From: Saccharothrix espanaensis DSM 44229 | GTDB lineage: Bacteria; Actinomycetota; Actinomycetes; Mycobacteriales; Pseudonocardiaceae | Length of the DNA stretch: 64,000 bases | NCBI RefSeq assembly: GCF_000328705.1 | Contig: NC_019673.1 | Location: forward strand, 5,890,001-5,954,000 | Reading direction: 5' to 3' | In this document: positions 8,258 to 19,158 of the stretch, piece by piece | How positions within the stretch are numbered: the first letter of the stretch is position 1 | Layout of the letters: every line of letters starts with the position of its first letter | The notes under the pieces: generated by a model | Database searches by the model: none | Seen by the model: the letters and a program-made list of their open reading frames with translations, nothing else | What the model was told of the DNA's origin: nothing | Made by a program: the position numbers and the translations under genes

Positions 8258-8991
8258 GAGGACGCCCCGGCCGCGGTGACCCGGATCGCCTCGGAGAGCT
8301 GGAAGGCGTTGAACCGGTGCCCGGAGGCGAAGTCCGCGTCGATGCCGGCCAGGAAGGCGAACGCGGGCGCGAGCCGGGACGGCGGCACCATCACGGCGCG
8401 CTGGGCGTCGGTGTAGGTGTAGGCCAGCGGGCCGTCCACGGGCGCGCCGAGGGTGATGGTGTTGACGGCGACGTTGTGGTCTTTTCCTTCCAGGGCGAGC
8501 ACTTTCATCAGTCCTTCCTGGCCGTGCTTGCCGGCCACGTAGGCGGCCTCGTTCGCGAACCCGGACAGCGCCGAGCCCGACGAGACGAACACGATGCTGC
8601 CGTCGCGTGCCGCGACCATGCCGGGCCACACGGCCTTCGACAGCACGAACGCGCTTTGCAGGATGCTGTCGACCTCGGCGGCGAACGCCGCCCCGTCGAG
8701 TTCCAGCACGGGGGTTTCGCGGAACACCGCCGAGTTGTGCACGAGCAGCCGGGGCGTCCCGAACCGCTCCAGGACCTCCTCGGCGCGGGCGCGCAGGACG
8801 TGCGGGTCGGTGAAGTCGGTGGTGAACGCGTGCACGGACGGCAGTTCGTCGGCCAGCGCGCGCACCGCGTCGGCCTGGTCGCACAGCACCGCGACGGTCA
8901 TGCCGGCGGCGGCCAGTTCGCGGGCGACGGCGTGGCCGAGGTCTTCGGCGTTGCCGGCGACGAGGGCGAAGCGGCCGGTGGGGTGGGTCAT
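8254..8991 (-). CDS. SDR-family protein with degenerate cofactor motif
   Basis: 245-residue SDR-fold paralogue of the neighbouring gene at 7517. The catalytic Tyr151-x3-Lys155 (YVAGK) and the Ser block (VSSGSALSG, 136-144) are intact. The glycine-rich loop, however, reads AGNAEDLG (12-19), with Ala for Thr and Asp for the middle Gly, and NNAG is HNSA (85-88). This suggests altered cofactor preference or a subunit that supports its partner. The ATG at 8991 overlaps the upstream hydrolase stop (ATGA). Whether it is catalytic cannot be told from sequence. Confidence 0.82.
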   Translation of the reverse strand: MTHPTGRFALVAGNAEDLGHAVARELAAAGMTVAVLCDQADAVRALADELPSVHAFTTDFTDPHVLRARAEEVLERFGTPRLLVHNSAVFRETPVLELDGAAFAAEVDSILQSAFVLSKAVWPGMVAARDGSIVFVSSGSALSGFANEAAYVAGKHGQEGLMKVLALEGKDHNVAVNTITLGAPVDGPLAYTYTDAQRAVMVPPSRLAPAFAFLAGIDADFASGHRFNAFQLSEAIRVTAAGASS

Positions 8992-9932
8992 CGTGCGGAC
9001 TCCTCGACGATCTCGGCGACCAGGGCGACGACCTGGCCGGGTGACTCGATCCGGGCCAGGGTGGGGCGCAGCAGGGCGAGCGCGGTGCGCGGGAACGGGG
9101 CGCGGAAGGTCTCCACGACCTCGCTGGTCACCGGGTCGAGCAGGTGGCCCAGGACGGTGTCGCGGCCCACCACGGTGCCGAGGGCGGCTTCCCGCAGCAC
9201 CGGTTGGTAGACGCCCGGCCGGGAGGTCGACAGCGCCACCTTGCCGGTGGCCGCGGTGCCCGGCTCGTCGGGCAGGTCGGCCTCGGTCAGCACGCCCGCC
9301 TTGCCCAGCGCCCGGCGCAGGCCGCGGGTGACGGCGGCGGCGCGGTCCTCCTCGAACTCGCCGCGCCCGCCGGCCTCGATCCACACCGCGACGGCGCCCT
9401 GGGCGCGGGCGTGCCCGGTGAGGCTGGAGGCGCGGTCGGGGCCGTCGAGGATGAGCGGGGTGCCCATCCACTCGGCCAGGTGCTCGCTGCCGGGGAACCG
9501 GTAGGTGAAGCAGTTGATGTTCCAGCTCCCGCCGCCGTGCACGTCCAGGACGACGTCGGCGCCGTCGACGGCGTGCTCGGCCAGCACGGCGGCCAGCCGC
9601 TGGGTGTGCGAGCCCGCCGGGTCGCCGGGGAAGCTGCTGTTGAGGTCGAGCAGGTCCAGGTGGGTCTGCCGGGCGTCGGCCTCGGTGGCCAGCGGGTGCG
9701 CGACGGGCACCACCCGCAGCGTGCCGAGCAGTTCCTCCTGCCGCACGGAGGACAGCAGCCGGTTGACCGCGAGCGTGCCCCAGGGCCCTTCGTCGCCGTG
9801 CACGCTCGCCACGAGCAACCCCACCGGACCGCCCTCCCCCGCGGTCCCGATCCGCACGTCGACGGAGCCGTAGGCCAGTGACGACGCGACCGGGTGATCG
9901 CTCCACTGGATCGTTTCGGCGAGTGTCGGCAT
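8988..9932 (-). CDS. Succinylglutamate desuccinylase/aspartoacylase-family zinc hydrolase
   Basis: 314-residue M14-like amidohydrolase of the AstE/aspartoacylase superfamily, which removes an acyl group from an amino acid or cleaves a related amide. Zinc ligands are visible: HGDE at residues 45-48 and DVHGGG with His132. DLNSSFPG (96-103) corresponds to the family DLNRxFPG, and Glu186 in IEAGG fits the catalytic Glu. ATG at 9932 with GGGAGCG upstream. First gene of a four-gene overlapping operon (hydrolase, SDR, SDR, RidA), divergent from a peptide-type ABC importer that probably supplies its substrate. Confidence 0.85.
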   Translation of the reverse strand: MPTLAETIQWSDHPVASSLAYGSVDVRIGTAGEGGPVGLLVASVHGDEGPWGTLAVNRLLSSVRQEELLGTLRVVPVAHPLATEADARQTHLDLLDLNSSFPGDPAGSHTQRLAAVLAEHAVDGADVVLDVHGGGSWNINCFTYRFPGSEHLAEWMGTPLILDGPDRASSLTGHARAQGAVAVWIEAGGRGEFEEDRAAAVTRGLRRALGKAGVLTEADLPDEPGTAATGKVALSTSRPGVYQPVLREAALGTVVGRDTVLGHLLDPVTSEVVETFRAPFPRTALALLRPTLARIESPGQVVALVAEIVEESAR

Positions 9933-10186
9933 ATCCGCTCCCTCTGGTCCGGCGCGCTGGCGATATTCGGTGCGCGAATTCTGCGCAGACCGGCCCGGGA
10001 AGCACAAGACAGAGTTACGGGACGCCGTCAATTACCTTTGCTTAACCCCGTCCGCCCAGCTCATCGGCAGTTTAGCAAGGATTAAAGGGGCCGTTAAACG
10101 ATTGTTGCTTGCCACTCCCGAGGGCCCGCCTGTTCACTCTGGTAACCGCGTCGGGGGCCACCGCACGAAAAGTTCTGGAGCAGCGC
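9933..10186. promoter_or_regulatory. Divergent promoter region between catabolic operon and ABC importer
   Basis: 254 bases between two divergent operons. The stretch at about 10009-10110 is notably AT-rich for this genome (TTAATT/TTTGCTTAAC/GGATTAAAG/GTTAAACG patches). That fits promoters and operator sites facing both ways. I could not assign confident -35/-10 pairs or a clean palindrome. Confidence 0.5.
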
Positions 10187-11893
10187 ATGAATCGTCGAAG
10201 GATGTCCGGCGTGCTCGCCGTCGCCCTGGCGGTGTCCGCCTGCACGGCCGGCTCGCCGTCCGGCGGGGACACCACCAACCTGGTGCGGGGGGACGCCAAC
10301 ACGGTCAACACCGGCACCGCGAAGCAGGGCGGGACGATCACCTACGTCCTGGAGCGCAACATCGTCAACTGGAACCCGCTGGGCGCGGACATCGGCGTGG
10401 CCACCCAGCTGGTCGCCGACGTCTACGACCCCGCCGCGTTCGTCACCCTGCCCGACCTCAAGACCGTCGAGCTGAACAAGGACCTGCTGGTCAGCGCCGA
10501 GCAGACCAGCGAGTCGCCGCAGACCCTGGTCTACCGGATCAACCCGAAGGCCGTGTGGAACGACGGCACGCCGATCACCGCGGCCGACTTCGACTACGTC
10601 CGCCGCGCGTCGACCCCCGCCACCTGCCCGACGTGCGAGGCCGCCCACACCATGGGTTACGAGGACATCACCTCGCTGACCGGCACCGACGACGGGCGCA
10701 CGGTCACCGTCACGTTCAGCCGGCCCTTCGGCGACTGGAAGTCGCTGTTCGGGCCGATCCTGCCCGCGCACGTGGCCCGCAAGCTCGGCGACGACGGCAC
10801 CCCGGAAGGTCTGGCCAAGTCGTTCAACGAAGGGTTCCGCTACCAGGACTCGTTCCCCGACTGGTCCGGCGGCCCGTTCATGTTCGCCTCCTGGGAGACC
10901 AACCAGGCCGCGACGCTGGTGCCCAACCCGAAGTGGTGGGGCGCGCCGGTCACGTTGGAGCGCCTGGTGTTCCGGGTCGTCACCGACACCTCGCAGGAGG
11001 TGCCGGCGTTGCAGAACGGCGAGGTCCAGATCATCAACCCGGACCCCCAGGTCGACCTGCTGCGCAACGTGCAGGCGCTGGGCGACGTGAAGTACCAGCT
11101 CGTGCAGGGCCTGCGCAAGCAGATGGTGCTGCCCAACCTGAACAACCCGGCCATGCGCGACCCGGCGCTGCGCAAGGCGTTGTTCACCGCCATGGACGTC
11201 GGGCAGACCATCGGCAAGACCGTCGGCCAGTTCTCCTCCGACGCCACCCCGCTGCGCAACCGGATCTACGTCCCGCAACAGCCCGGGTACAAGGACAACC
11301 TCGGCACGTTGGGCACCGGCGACATCGCCAAGGCCAAGTCCATCCTCACCGAGGCCGGCTACAAGGTCGACGGCGACAAGCTGATCGACCCGCAGGGCAC
11401 GCCGGTGCCGACGCTGACCATGCGCTACATCCAGAACAACCAGATCCTCCAGACGGTGTGCCAACTGTTCGCCGACTCGGCCAAGCAGCTCGGCGTGACG
11501 GTCGACGTGCAGACCACCGACTCGATCGGCGCGACCGTGACCCACCAGGCCGGCAAGGACTTCGACCTGTTCGCGATGGGCTGGATCGGGCAGACCTTCG
11601 TGGCCTCCCAGTACTCCCAGGCGTTCAAGACCAAGGCGGGGCTCAACTTCGGCGGCTACTCCAGCCCCGTCGTGGACGAGCTGCTCACCAAGGCGCTCGG
11701 TGCCACCGACGAGGCCGAGGTGGCCGAGCACCTCAACGCGGTCGACGCGCAGCTGACCGAGGACGCCTACATCCTGCCGCTCTACCAGGTGCCGGACCTG
11801 CTGGCCTACAAGGCGAACCTGGTCAACGTCCGGGCCAACGGCACCTACAACGGGCCGCCCTACAACGCCGGGCAGTGGGGCATCGCCGGATGA
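10187..11893 (+). CDS. Peptide/opine-type ABC transporter substrate-binding lipoprotein (SBP_bac_5)
   Basis: 568-residue extracellular solute-binding protein of the dipeptide/oligopeptide class. A short basic signal peptide ends in a lipobox (VSAC, Cys19), so the mature protein is a membrane-anchored lipoprotein. The family motif region (TLVYRINPKAVWNDGTPITA) and a C-terminal aromatic region are present. ATG at 10187 with GGAG eight bases upstream. First gene of an operon with two permeases and a fused double ATPase, followed by a hairpin at 11900. Ligand unknown; the adjoining hydrolase, TldD/E and aminotransferase suggest a small peptide or acylated amino acid. Confidence 0.9.
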   Translation: MNRRRMSGVLAVALAVSACTAGSPSGGDTTNLVRGDANTVNTGTAKQGGTITYVLERNIVNWNPLGADIGVATQLVADVYDPAAFVTLPDLKTVELNKDLLVSAEQTSESPQTLVYRINPKAVWNDGTPITAADFDYVRRASTPATCPTCEAAHTMGYEDITSLTGTDDGRTVTVTFSRPFGDWKSLFGPILPAHVARKLGDDGTPEGLAKSFNEGFRYQDSFPDWSGGPFMFASWETNQAATLVPNPKWWGAPVTLERLVFRVVTDTSQEVPALQNGEVQIINPDPQVDLLRNVQALGDVKYQLVQGLRKQMVLPNLNNPAMRDPALRKALFTAMDVGQTIGKTVGQFSSDATPLRNRIYVPQQPGYKDNLGTLGTGDIAKAKSILTEAGYKVDGDKLIDPQGTPVPTLTMRYIQNNQILQTVCQLFADSAKQLGVTVDVQTTDSIGATVTHQAGKDFDLFAMGWIGQTFVASQYSQAFKTKAGLNFGGYSSPVVDELLTKALGATDEAEVAEHLNAVDAQLTEDAYILPLYQVPDLLAYKANLVNVRANGTYNGPPYNAGQWGIAG

Positions 11894-11899
11894 CGGGCC

Positions 11900-11926
11900 G
11901 CGGCGCGGGCTCGACGCCCGCGCCGC
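11900..11926 (+). terminator. Intra-operon hairpin between binding protein and permease
   Basis: Perfect inverted repeat GCGGCGCGGGC - TCGAC - GCCCGCGCCGC, 11-bp stem and five-base loop, just after the binding-protein stop and before the permease ribosome site. There is no T tract, so it is more likely an mRNA-stabilising or partial-termination hairpin that keeps the binding protein in excess over the membrane parts. Confidence 0.6.
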
Positions 11927-11945
11927 CAGGGGAAGGCAGGCAGCG

Positions 11946-12923
11946 ATGTTGGCTTACGTGCTGCGGCGGTTGCTGCACACGATACCGATCGTGCTGGTCG
12001 GCTCGTTCGTGACGTTCGTGATGGTCAGCGCGTCGGGTGACCCGCTGGGCGACCTGAAGGCCAAGCAACCGCCGGTGCCGCAGGCGGTCCTGGACGCCGA
12101 GGCGCACCGGATGCGGCTCGACCAGCCCCTGCTCGAACGCTACTGGCACTGGCTGACCGGGATCCTGCACGGCGACTGGGGCCCGTCGGTCAAGCGGATC
12201 GACATCGGCGCGGAGATCTGGCCGAGGCTGCTGGTGTCGGCCCGGCTGGTCACGCTCGCCGTGCTGGTGGCGCTGCTGCTGGCGTTGGTGATCGGCGTGG
12301 TCAGCGCGGTCAAGCGGTACTCCGCGGTGGACTACGCGTTCACCGCGCTCGGGTTCCTGCTGCTGTCGATGCCCGCGTTCTGGTTCGCGGTCCTGTTGAA
12401 GCAGCAGGCGATCGAGGTGAACCAGGCCACCGGGACCACCCTGGTCTACACGGTCGGGGACGCGTCGATCCCACCGCCGTCGGGGTTCTGGCCCGCGGTG
12501 CTCGACGTGCTCGGGCACTTGGTGCTGCCGACGATCGTGCTGGCCATGACGTCGTTCGCGCCGTGGAGCCGGTTCGTGCGCTCGTCGATGATCGAGGTGC
12601 AGCAAAGCGACTACGTGCGCCTGGCCCGCGCCAAGGGGATCAAGCGGCGCACGGTGCTGGTGCGGCACGCGCTGCGCACCGCGCTCGTGCCGCTGACCAC
12701 GGTCGTGGCGCTGGACCTGGCCGTGCTGTTCTCCGGCGCGGTGATCACCGAGACCGTGTTCCAGTGGCGCGGCATGGGCTCGTTCCTGCTGTCCGCGGTG
12801 CGGGACAAGGACATCTACGCCGTCATGGCCTGGCTGCTGCTGGTGTCGGTGATCGTCGTGGTGTGCAACCTCATCGCCGACCTGCTCTACGCCGTGCTGG
12901 ACAGGAGGGTCCGCCTTGGTTGA
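11946..12923 (+). CDS. ABC transporter permease, DppB/OppB type
   Basis: 325-residue inner-membrane permease of the peptide/nickel importer family. Six or so hydrophobic segments, starting with the typical N-terminal helix MLAYVLRRLLHTIPI. The cytoplasmic EAA-like loop that docks the ATPase is at about 215-235 (DYVRLARAKGIKRRTVLVRH). ATG with GGAAGG upstream. Overlaps the second permease by eight bases. Works with the lipoprotein at 10187 and the ATPase at 13818. Confidence 0.93.
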   Translation: MLAYVLRRLLHTIPIVLVGSFVTFVMVSASGDPLGDLKAKQPPVPQAVLDAEAHRMRLDQPLLERYWHWLTGILHGDWGPSVKRIDIGAEIWPRLLVSARLVTLAVLVALLLALVIGVVSAVKRYSAVDYAFTALGFLLLSMPAFWFAVLLKQQAIEVNQATGTTLVYTVGDASIPPPSGFWPAVLDVLGHLVLPTIVLAMTSFAPWSRFVRSSMIEVQQSDYVRLARAKGIKRRTVLVRHALRTALVPLTTVVALDLAVLFSGAVITETVFQWRGMGSFLLSAVRDKDIYAVMAWLLLVSVIVVVCNLIADLLYAVLDRRVRLG

Positions 12924-13817
12924 GATCGCGCAGACGCCCGCCGCCGACGGCGGGGCCCCGGTGGCGACGCCCCGGTGGCGGCTGGTGGTGCGCCGGTTCC
13001 TGCGCCACCGGCTCGCGACGGCCAGCCTGGTCGTGTTCGTGCTGCTGGTGCTGCTCGCCTTCGTGGGCGGCGAACTGTGGCACTACCGGTACGACGTGTT
13101 CACCCCGGACAACTCGCAGCCGCCGTCGGCCGAGCACCCGTTCGGCACCGACGCCACCGGCTACGACCTGCTGGCGCAGGTGCTGCGCGGCACGCAGCGC
13201 TCGATCGAGATCGCGCTGTTCGTGGCGGCGGTCTCCGGGGTGTTCGGCAGCGTGTGGGGCGCGGTGGCCGGGCTGCACGGCGGCAAGGTCGACACGCTGA
13301 TGATGCGCCTGGCCGACCTGGTGCTGATCTTCCCGGCGATCGCGGTGGCCGCGGTGCTGGCGAACAACGTCGGCGCGACCAGCCAGGGCTGGTTGCTGAT
13401 CGGGCTGGTGCTGGCCGCCCTCACCTGGCCCTACGTGGCACGGCTGGTGCGCGGGCTGGTGCTGTCGCTGCGCGAGCGGGAGTTCATCGCCGCCGCGCGC
13501 ACGTTCGGCGCGGGCTCCTGGCGGATCATCTTCCGGCACGTGCTGCCCAACGCCATGGGCACGATCATCGTCGCCGTGACGATCATCGTCGCGGTCGCGA
13601 TCCTGGCCGAGACGGCGCTGTCGTTCATCGGGTTCGGCGTGCGCCCGCCGGACACCTCGTTGGGGCTGCTGGTCAGCCAGAACCAGACCGCGGTGTCCAC
13701 CCGGCCGTGGCTGTTCTACTTCCCCGGCCTGTTCATCGTGGTCATCGCCCTGTCGGTCAACTTCATCGGCGACGGGCTGCGCGACGCCTTCGACAACACC
13801 AGGTCACGGAGCAGGCG

Positions 13818-13821
<4 letters not shown>
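12916..13821 (+). CDS. ABC transporter permease, DppC/OppC type
   Basis: 301-residue second permease of the importer. Cytoplasmic N-terminus, then an N-terminal membrane helix (LVVFVLLVLLAFVGGELW region) and the DppC motif HPFGTDATGYDLLAQ. The docking loop REFIAAARTFGAGSWRIIFR is present. The start is unusual: TTG at 12916, inside the end of the preceding gene, supported by GGAGGG seven bases upstream and by the family N-terminus. Its stop overlaps the ATG of the ATPase (ATGA). Confidence 0.9.
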
Positions 13822-15890
<2,069 letters not shown>

Positions 15891-16083
15891 GCGGGCCGGG
15901 TCGCGCCGGCCACCGACGCGGCCCGGGGCGTCGGCCGGGCCCGCGCGGTGCGACCGGCGCGGACCTGGTACCGCTCGACATCGGCGTGGCCGGCCGGCGG
16001 ATCTCGCCGGCGCCGACGAACTGTCCCGGGTCGGCCATCCCGGCCGACCCGGCGTGAACCAGACAGCAGAGGGAGACACCGAC

Positions 16084-17319
16084 ATGGCGGCACGCCGTCA
16101 CCCCGTCGCATCGCGGCGGGTGCTGCGCACGCACCTGCCGGAGCGGGCGGACACGCTCGGCACGTCGGTCCGGGAGGCGGACCTGGAGCTGCGGTTGGAC
16201 GGCGCCGGGCACGGACTGCTGGACACCACGCACTTCGACACGGTCCGCTTCCCCCCGCCGCCGTGGGCGCTGGCCGCGTTCACCGACGCCGCGAACGACG
16301 GCGAACTGGCCTACACCGGCTACCGGGGCAACGCCGCCGTGCGGGCGGCGTGCGCGCGATCGGTGTCGGGCCTGCTCGGGATCGACGTCGACCCGGACCG
16401 CGAGATCGTGATCACCACCGGCACCCAGGGCGGCCTGTTCGCCACCCTGAGCGCCCTGGTCGACCCCGGTGACGTGGTCGCGCTGGCCGACCCCGAATAC
16501 CTGTTCGTGGAGCGGATGCTGCGGTTCCTGGGCGCGCGCGTGGTCCGCGTGGGCATGGTCGAACACCCCACCGGTCCGCAGCTGGACCTGGCGGCGCTGG
16601 AGGAGGCCGTGATCGGCGAGGGCGTCACCCTCGTCCTCACCTCCAACCCGAACAACCCCACCGGGACCGTGTACACGCCCGAGACCGTGCGCGGACTGGC
16701 CGCTCTCGCCGTGCGGCACGATGTGCTGGTCGTCGTGGACGAGCTGTACTGCCGCCTGGTCTACGACGACAACCCGTACACCCACCTCGCGGCGCAGCCC
16801 GGGATGGCGCGGCGGACCGTGACCCTGCTCGGCGGGTCCAAGACCGAATCGCTGAGCGGCTACCGCGTCGGCGTCGCGGTCGGCCCCGCCGACGTGATGG
16901 ACGCCATCGAGCAGGTCATGGCGATCTCGTGCCTGCGCGCGCCCGCCTACTCCCAGCACGTGCTGACCCGGTGGCTGGTCGACGACGTGGAGTTCGTGCG
17001 CACCCGCGTCGCCGAGCTGCGCGCGCTGCGGGAGCTGACGGCCGAGCGGCTGCGCCGGGTCGAAGGGCTGGTCGTGCGGCCCGGCGCGGGCACCGCCTAC
17101 CTTTGGCCCGACGTGTCGGCATTGGGGATGAACGACGTGGAGGTCGCGAAAGTGGTGCAGCAGCGCGCCGGGGTGATCGTCAGCCCCGGCTACCAGTTCG
17201 GCCCGTCGGGCCACGGCCGGTTCCGGGTCTGCTACGCCCGGGAGGAGACCGGGTGGTCCGCCGCGCTGGACCGCGTCGTGGACGCGCTCAACCACGCCGC
17301 GACGGAGGTGGCCCGGTGA
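16084..17319 (+). CDS. Class I/II PLP-dependent aminotransferase
   Basis: 411-residue fold-type I aminotransferase. SNPNNPTG matches the substrate-binding segment, DELYC is the PLP-ring Asp/Tyr region, and the Schiff-base Lys is Lys253 in GGSKTESLSGYR, which also contains the phosphate-binding Arg. ATG at 16084 is preferred because GGGAG lies eight bases upstream; an in-frame ATG 30 bases earlier has no good ribosome site. It overlaps a D-2-hydroxyacid dehydrogenase (GTGA). The pair could interconvert an amino acid, its keto acid and its hydroxy acid, as part of peptide or amide catabolism. Confidence 0.9.
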   Translation: MAARRHPVASRRVLRTHLPERADTLGTSVREADLELRLDGAGHGLLDTTHFDTVRFPPPPWALAAFTDAANDGELAYTGYRGNAAVRAACARSVSGLLGIDVDPDREIVITTGTQGGLFATLSALVDPGDVVALADPEYLFVERMLRFLGARVVRVGMVEHPTGPQLDLAALEEAVIGEGVTLVLTSNPNNPTGTVYTPETVRGLAALAVRHDVLVVVDELYCRLVYDDNPYTHLAAQPGMARRTVTLLGGSKTESLSGYRVGVAVGPADVMDAIEQVMAISCLRAPAYSQHVLTRWLVDDVEFVRTRVAELRALRELTAERLRRVEGLVVRPGAGTAYLWPDVSALGMNDVEVAKVVQQRAGVIVSPGYQFGPSGHGRFRVCYAREETGWSAALDRVVDALNHAATEVAR

Positions 17320-18338
17320 CCCGGGTGGTGATCTGCTCGCCGCTGGAGCCCGACCTGGTGGCGCGCATCGCGGCCGTCGGCCCCCGGGTGGAGGTGCTCT
17401 ACGAGCCCGACCTGCTGCCGGTGCCGCGCTACGAGGGCGACCACGTGGGCGTGCTGCCGGAGCTGACCGCCGAACAGCGGCAGCGGTGGGCCGCGCTCAC
17501 CTCGACCGCCGAGGTCGCGTTCGACTTCGACCGGCGCGCGCCCGCCGAGATCAACGAGAACTTCCCGAGGTTGCGGTGGGTGCAAGGCACCAGCGCGGGC
17601 CTGGGCAGGCTCACCGACCGGTTCCCGCTGGACCTGTCCAAGGTGGTGGTCACCACCGCCGCCGGGGTGCACGCGGTGCCGCTGGCCGAGTTCGTGCTCA
17701 CCGGGCTGCTGCACTTCGTCAAGGACGTGCCGCAGCTCAAGGAGTGGCAGGCCGGACACCGCTGGACCCGCTACACCAGCCGGACGCTGTCCGGACAACG
17801 CGTCCTGGTCGTCGGACTGGGCGCCGTCGGCCGGCACACCGCGACCGTGCTGGCCGGCCTCGGCGTCGAGGTCGTCGGCGCGATCCGACCCGGCGGCACC
17901 CCCGGCGCACCCGGCGTCTCCGAAGTGGTGCGGTTCGACGAGATCGGGTCGGTCCTGCCGACCGTGGACGCCGTCGTGCTGGCCTGCCCGCTGACACCGC
18001 AGACCGAGGGCCTGCTCGGCGCGGCCGAACTGGCCGCGCTCAAACCCCACGCCGTGCTGGTGAACATCGCCCGCGGCCAAGTCGTGGACGAGACCCCGCT
18101 GGCCCGTGCACTCGCCGCCGGCACCCTGCGCGGCGCGGTCCTCGACGTCGCCACAGTAGAACCCCTGCCCGACGACTCACCGCTGTGGGACCTGCCCAAC
18201 GTCCTGATCTCACCGCACTCGGCGTCGACGGCGGCCAACGAGAACGCCCTGATCACCGACATCTTCTGCGACAACCTCCGGCGCTGGCTAGACGGCAAAC
18301 CCCTGCACAACCTCTACCGCCCCGAACTGGGTTACTAG
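17316..18338 (+). CDS. D-isomer-specific 2-hydroxyacid dehydrogenase
   Basis: 340-residue NAD(P)-dependent reductase of 2-keto acids. NAD-binding motif VVGLGAVGR near residue 167, catalytic Arg in NIARG (about 252), Glu in VEPLPDDSPLW (about 282) and His in ISPHSAS (about 300). All three catalytic residues are present. GTG at 17316 overlaps the aminotransferase stop, with GGAGGTG upstream. It acts on the keto acid the aminotransferase would yield, or the reverse. A terminator-like hairpin follows at 18508. Confidence 0.9.
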   Translation: MTRVVICSPLEPDLVARIAAVGPRVEVLYEPDLLPVPRYEGDHVGVLPELTAEQRQRWAALTSTAEVAFDFDRRAPAEINENFPRLRWVQGTSAGLGRLTDRFPLDLSKVVVTTAAGVHAVPLAEFVLTGLLHFVKDVPQLKEWQAGHRWTRYTSRTLSGQRVLVVGLGAVGRHTATVLAGLGVEVVGAIRPGGTPGAPGVSEVVRFDEIGSVLPTVDAVVLACPLTPQTEGLLGAAELAALKPHAVLVNIARGQVVDETPLARALAAGTLRGAVLDVATVEPLPDDSPLWDLPNVLISPHSASTAANENALITDIFCDNLRRWLDGKPLHNLYRPELGY

Positions 18339-18678
18339 AGCCGCAGGCGCGGCGAAGCGCTGCCCGGGTGGGAGACCGCCGTGCGCACTACGAGAGGAGA
18401 CGTGACGCACGCGTGTGTCGATCGACCGGTGAACAATCGAGAGACATTCACGTCGACACCCGCCTGGAAACATGCACGAGAAGAAGCCCTCTCCGGAATA
18501 CGGCGGGCGAAGGTGTCCCGCACTTCTGCGGTACACCTTCGACTTTTCGTGGCCGACGTCGGGAATCTACTCGATCGGCGGCTGAACTGTCGGTCGGATG
18601 GTCTTAGCGTTCACCAGCGACAGGTCCCAACCGGGTCTGCAGTCGAAACGACTTGGGCCAGACCGGAAGGAATGAACG
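18339..18678. other. Gene-free stretch with terminator and promoter for the SH3-like gene
   Basis: 340 bases without a convincing gene. It holds the hairpin at 18508-18541 that should end the importer operon, and presumably the promoter of the small secreted protein at 18679. I see no RNA gene. Confidence 0.6.
18508..18548 (+). terminator. Rho-independent-like terminator after the hydroxyacid dehydrogenase
   Basis: Inverted repeat CGAAGGTGT ... ACACCTTCG (9 bp, perfect) with an inner CCGC/GCGG stem around ACTTCT, one mismatch in between, followed by ACTTTTC. Stem plus short T run on the plus strand, 170 bases past the last gene of the importer operon. Confidence 0.6.
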
Positions 18679-18963
18679 ATGACAAGGGTGAAGGCCCTCA
18701 TTGCCGCGGCCTCGGCGCTGGCGGCACTGACCATCGGGACGACCGGGGTCGGGACGGCTTCCGCAGAGGCCGTCCGCGCGCAGGAAGCCCGCACAGTGTG
18801 CTACGCGAACGACGTTGACGTGCGATACACCGTCGGCGGAAGCCCGACAGGGCGGCTCGTGTACCTGAACCAGAGCGTCAACGTGATCGACCACCGCGAC
18901 GGGGTGTGGTGGCAGATCAATTCTCCCTACTCCGGATACGTGCTGGCGCAGTACTTCTGCTGA
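18679..18963 (+). CDS. Small secreted SH3-like protein
   Basis: 94 residues. A clear signal peptide (MTRVKALIAAASALAALTIG, cleavage near TASAEA) is followed by a roughly 60-residue domain with the bacterial SH3 pattern: short beta strands, GRLVYLNQSVNVI, a Trp pair (GVWWQI) and YVLAQYFC at the end. Two cysteines (CYAND and the terminal Cys) could form a disulfide. GGAAGG precedes the ATG. Such proteins bind cell wall or other surface ligands. The gene stands alone between two operons. Confidence 0.8.
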   Translation: MTRVKALIAAASALAALTIGTTGVGTASAEAVRAQEARTVCYANDVDVRYTVGGSPTGRLVYLNQSVNVIDHRDGVWWQINSPYSGYVLAQYFC

Positions 18964-19158
18964 TCAGCCCCAGTGGTCGGGCGACAAGAAGATCGGGCGG
19001 CAGCCGCTGTCACCCGCCGGGCGGCGTCGATATCCCGTGGTGCCACGAAATTGGACGATCCACCTGATTCGCTACGGAGTTGATCCGTACGGAAACGGAC
19101 CGGGCGATTCCCGGCCGATGACGATATTTCCCTTTCTGTTCGTCCGCTTGGACAGCGG

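Noticed and set aside
12975..13817. Plus-strand frame extending the ATPase upstream
   Set aside because: It lies over the second permease in a different frame and is low-complexity Arg/Ala/Gly text; the ATPase starts at the ATGA overlap at 13818.
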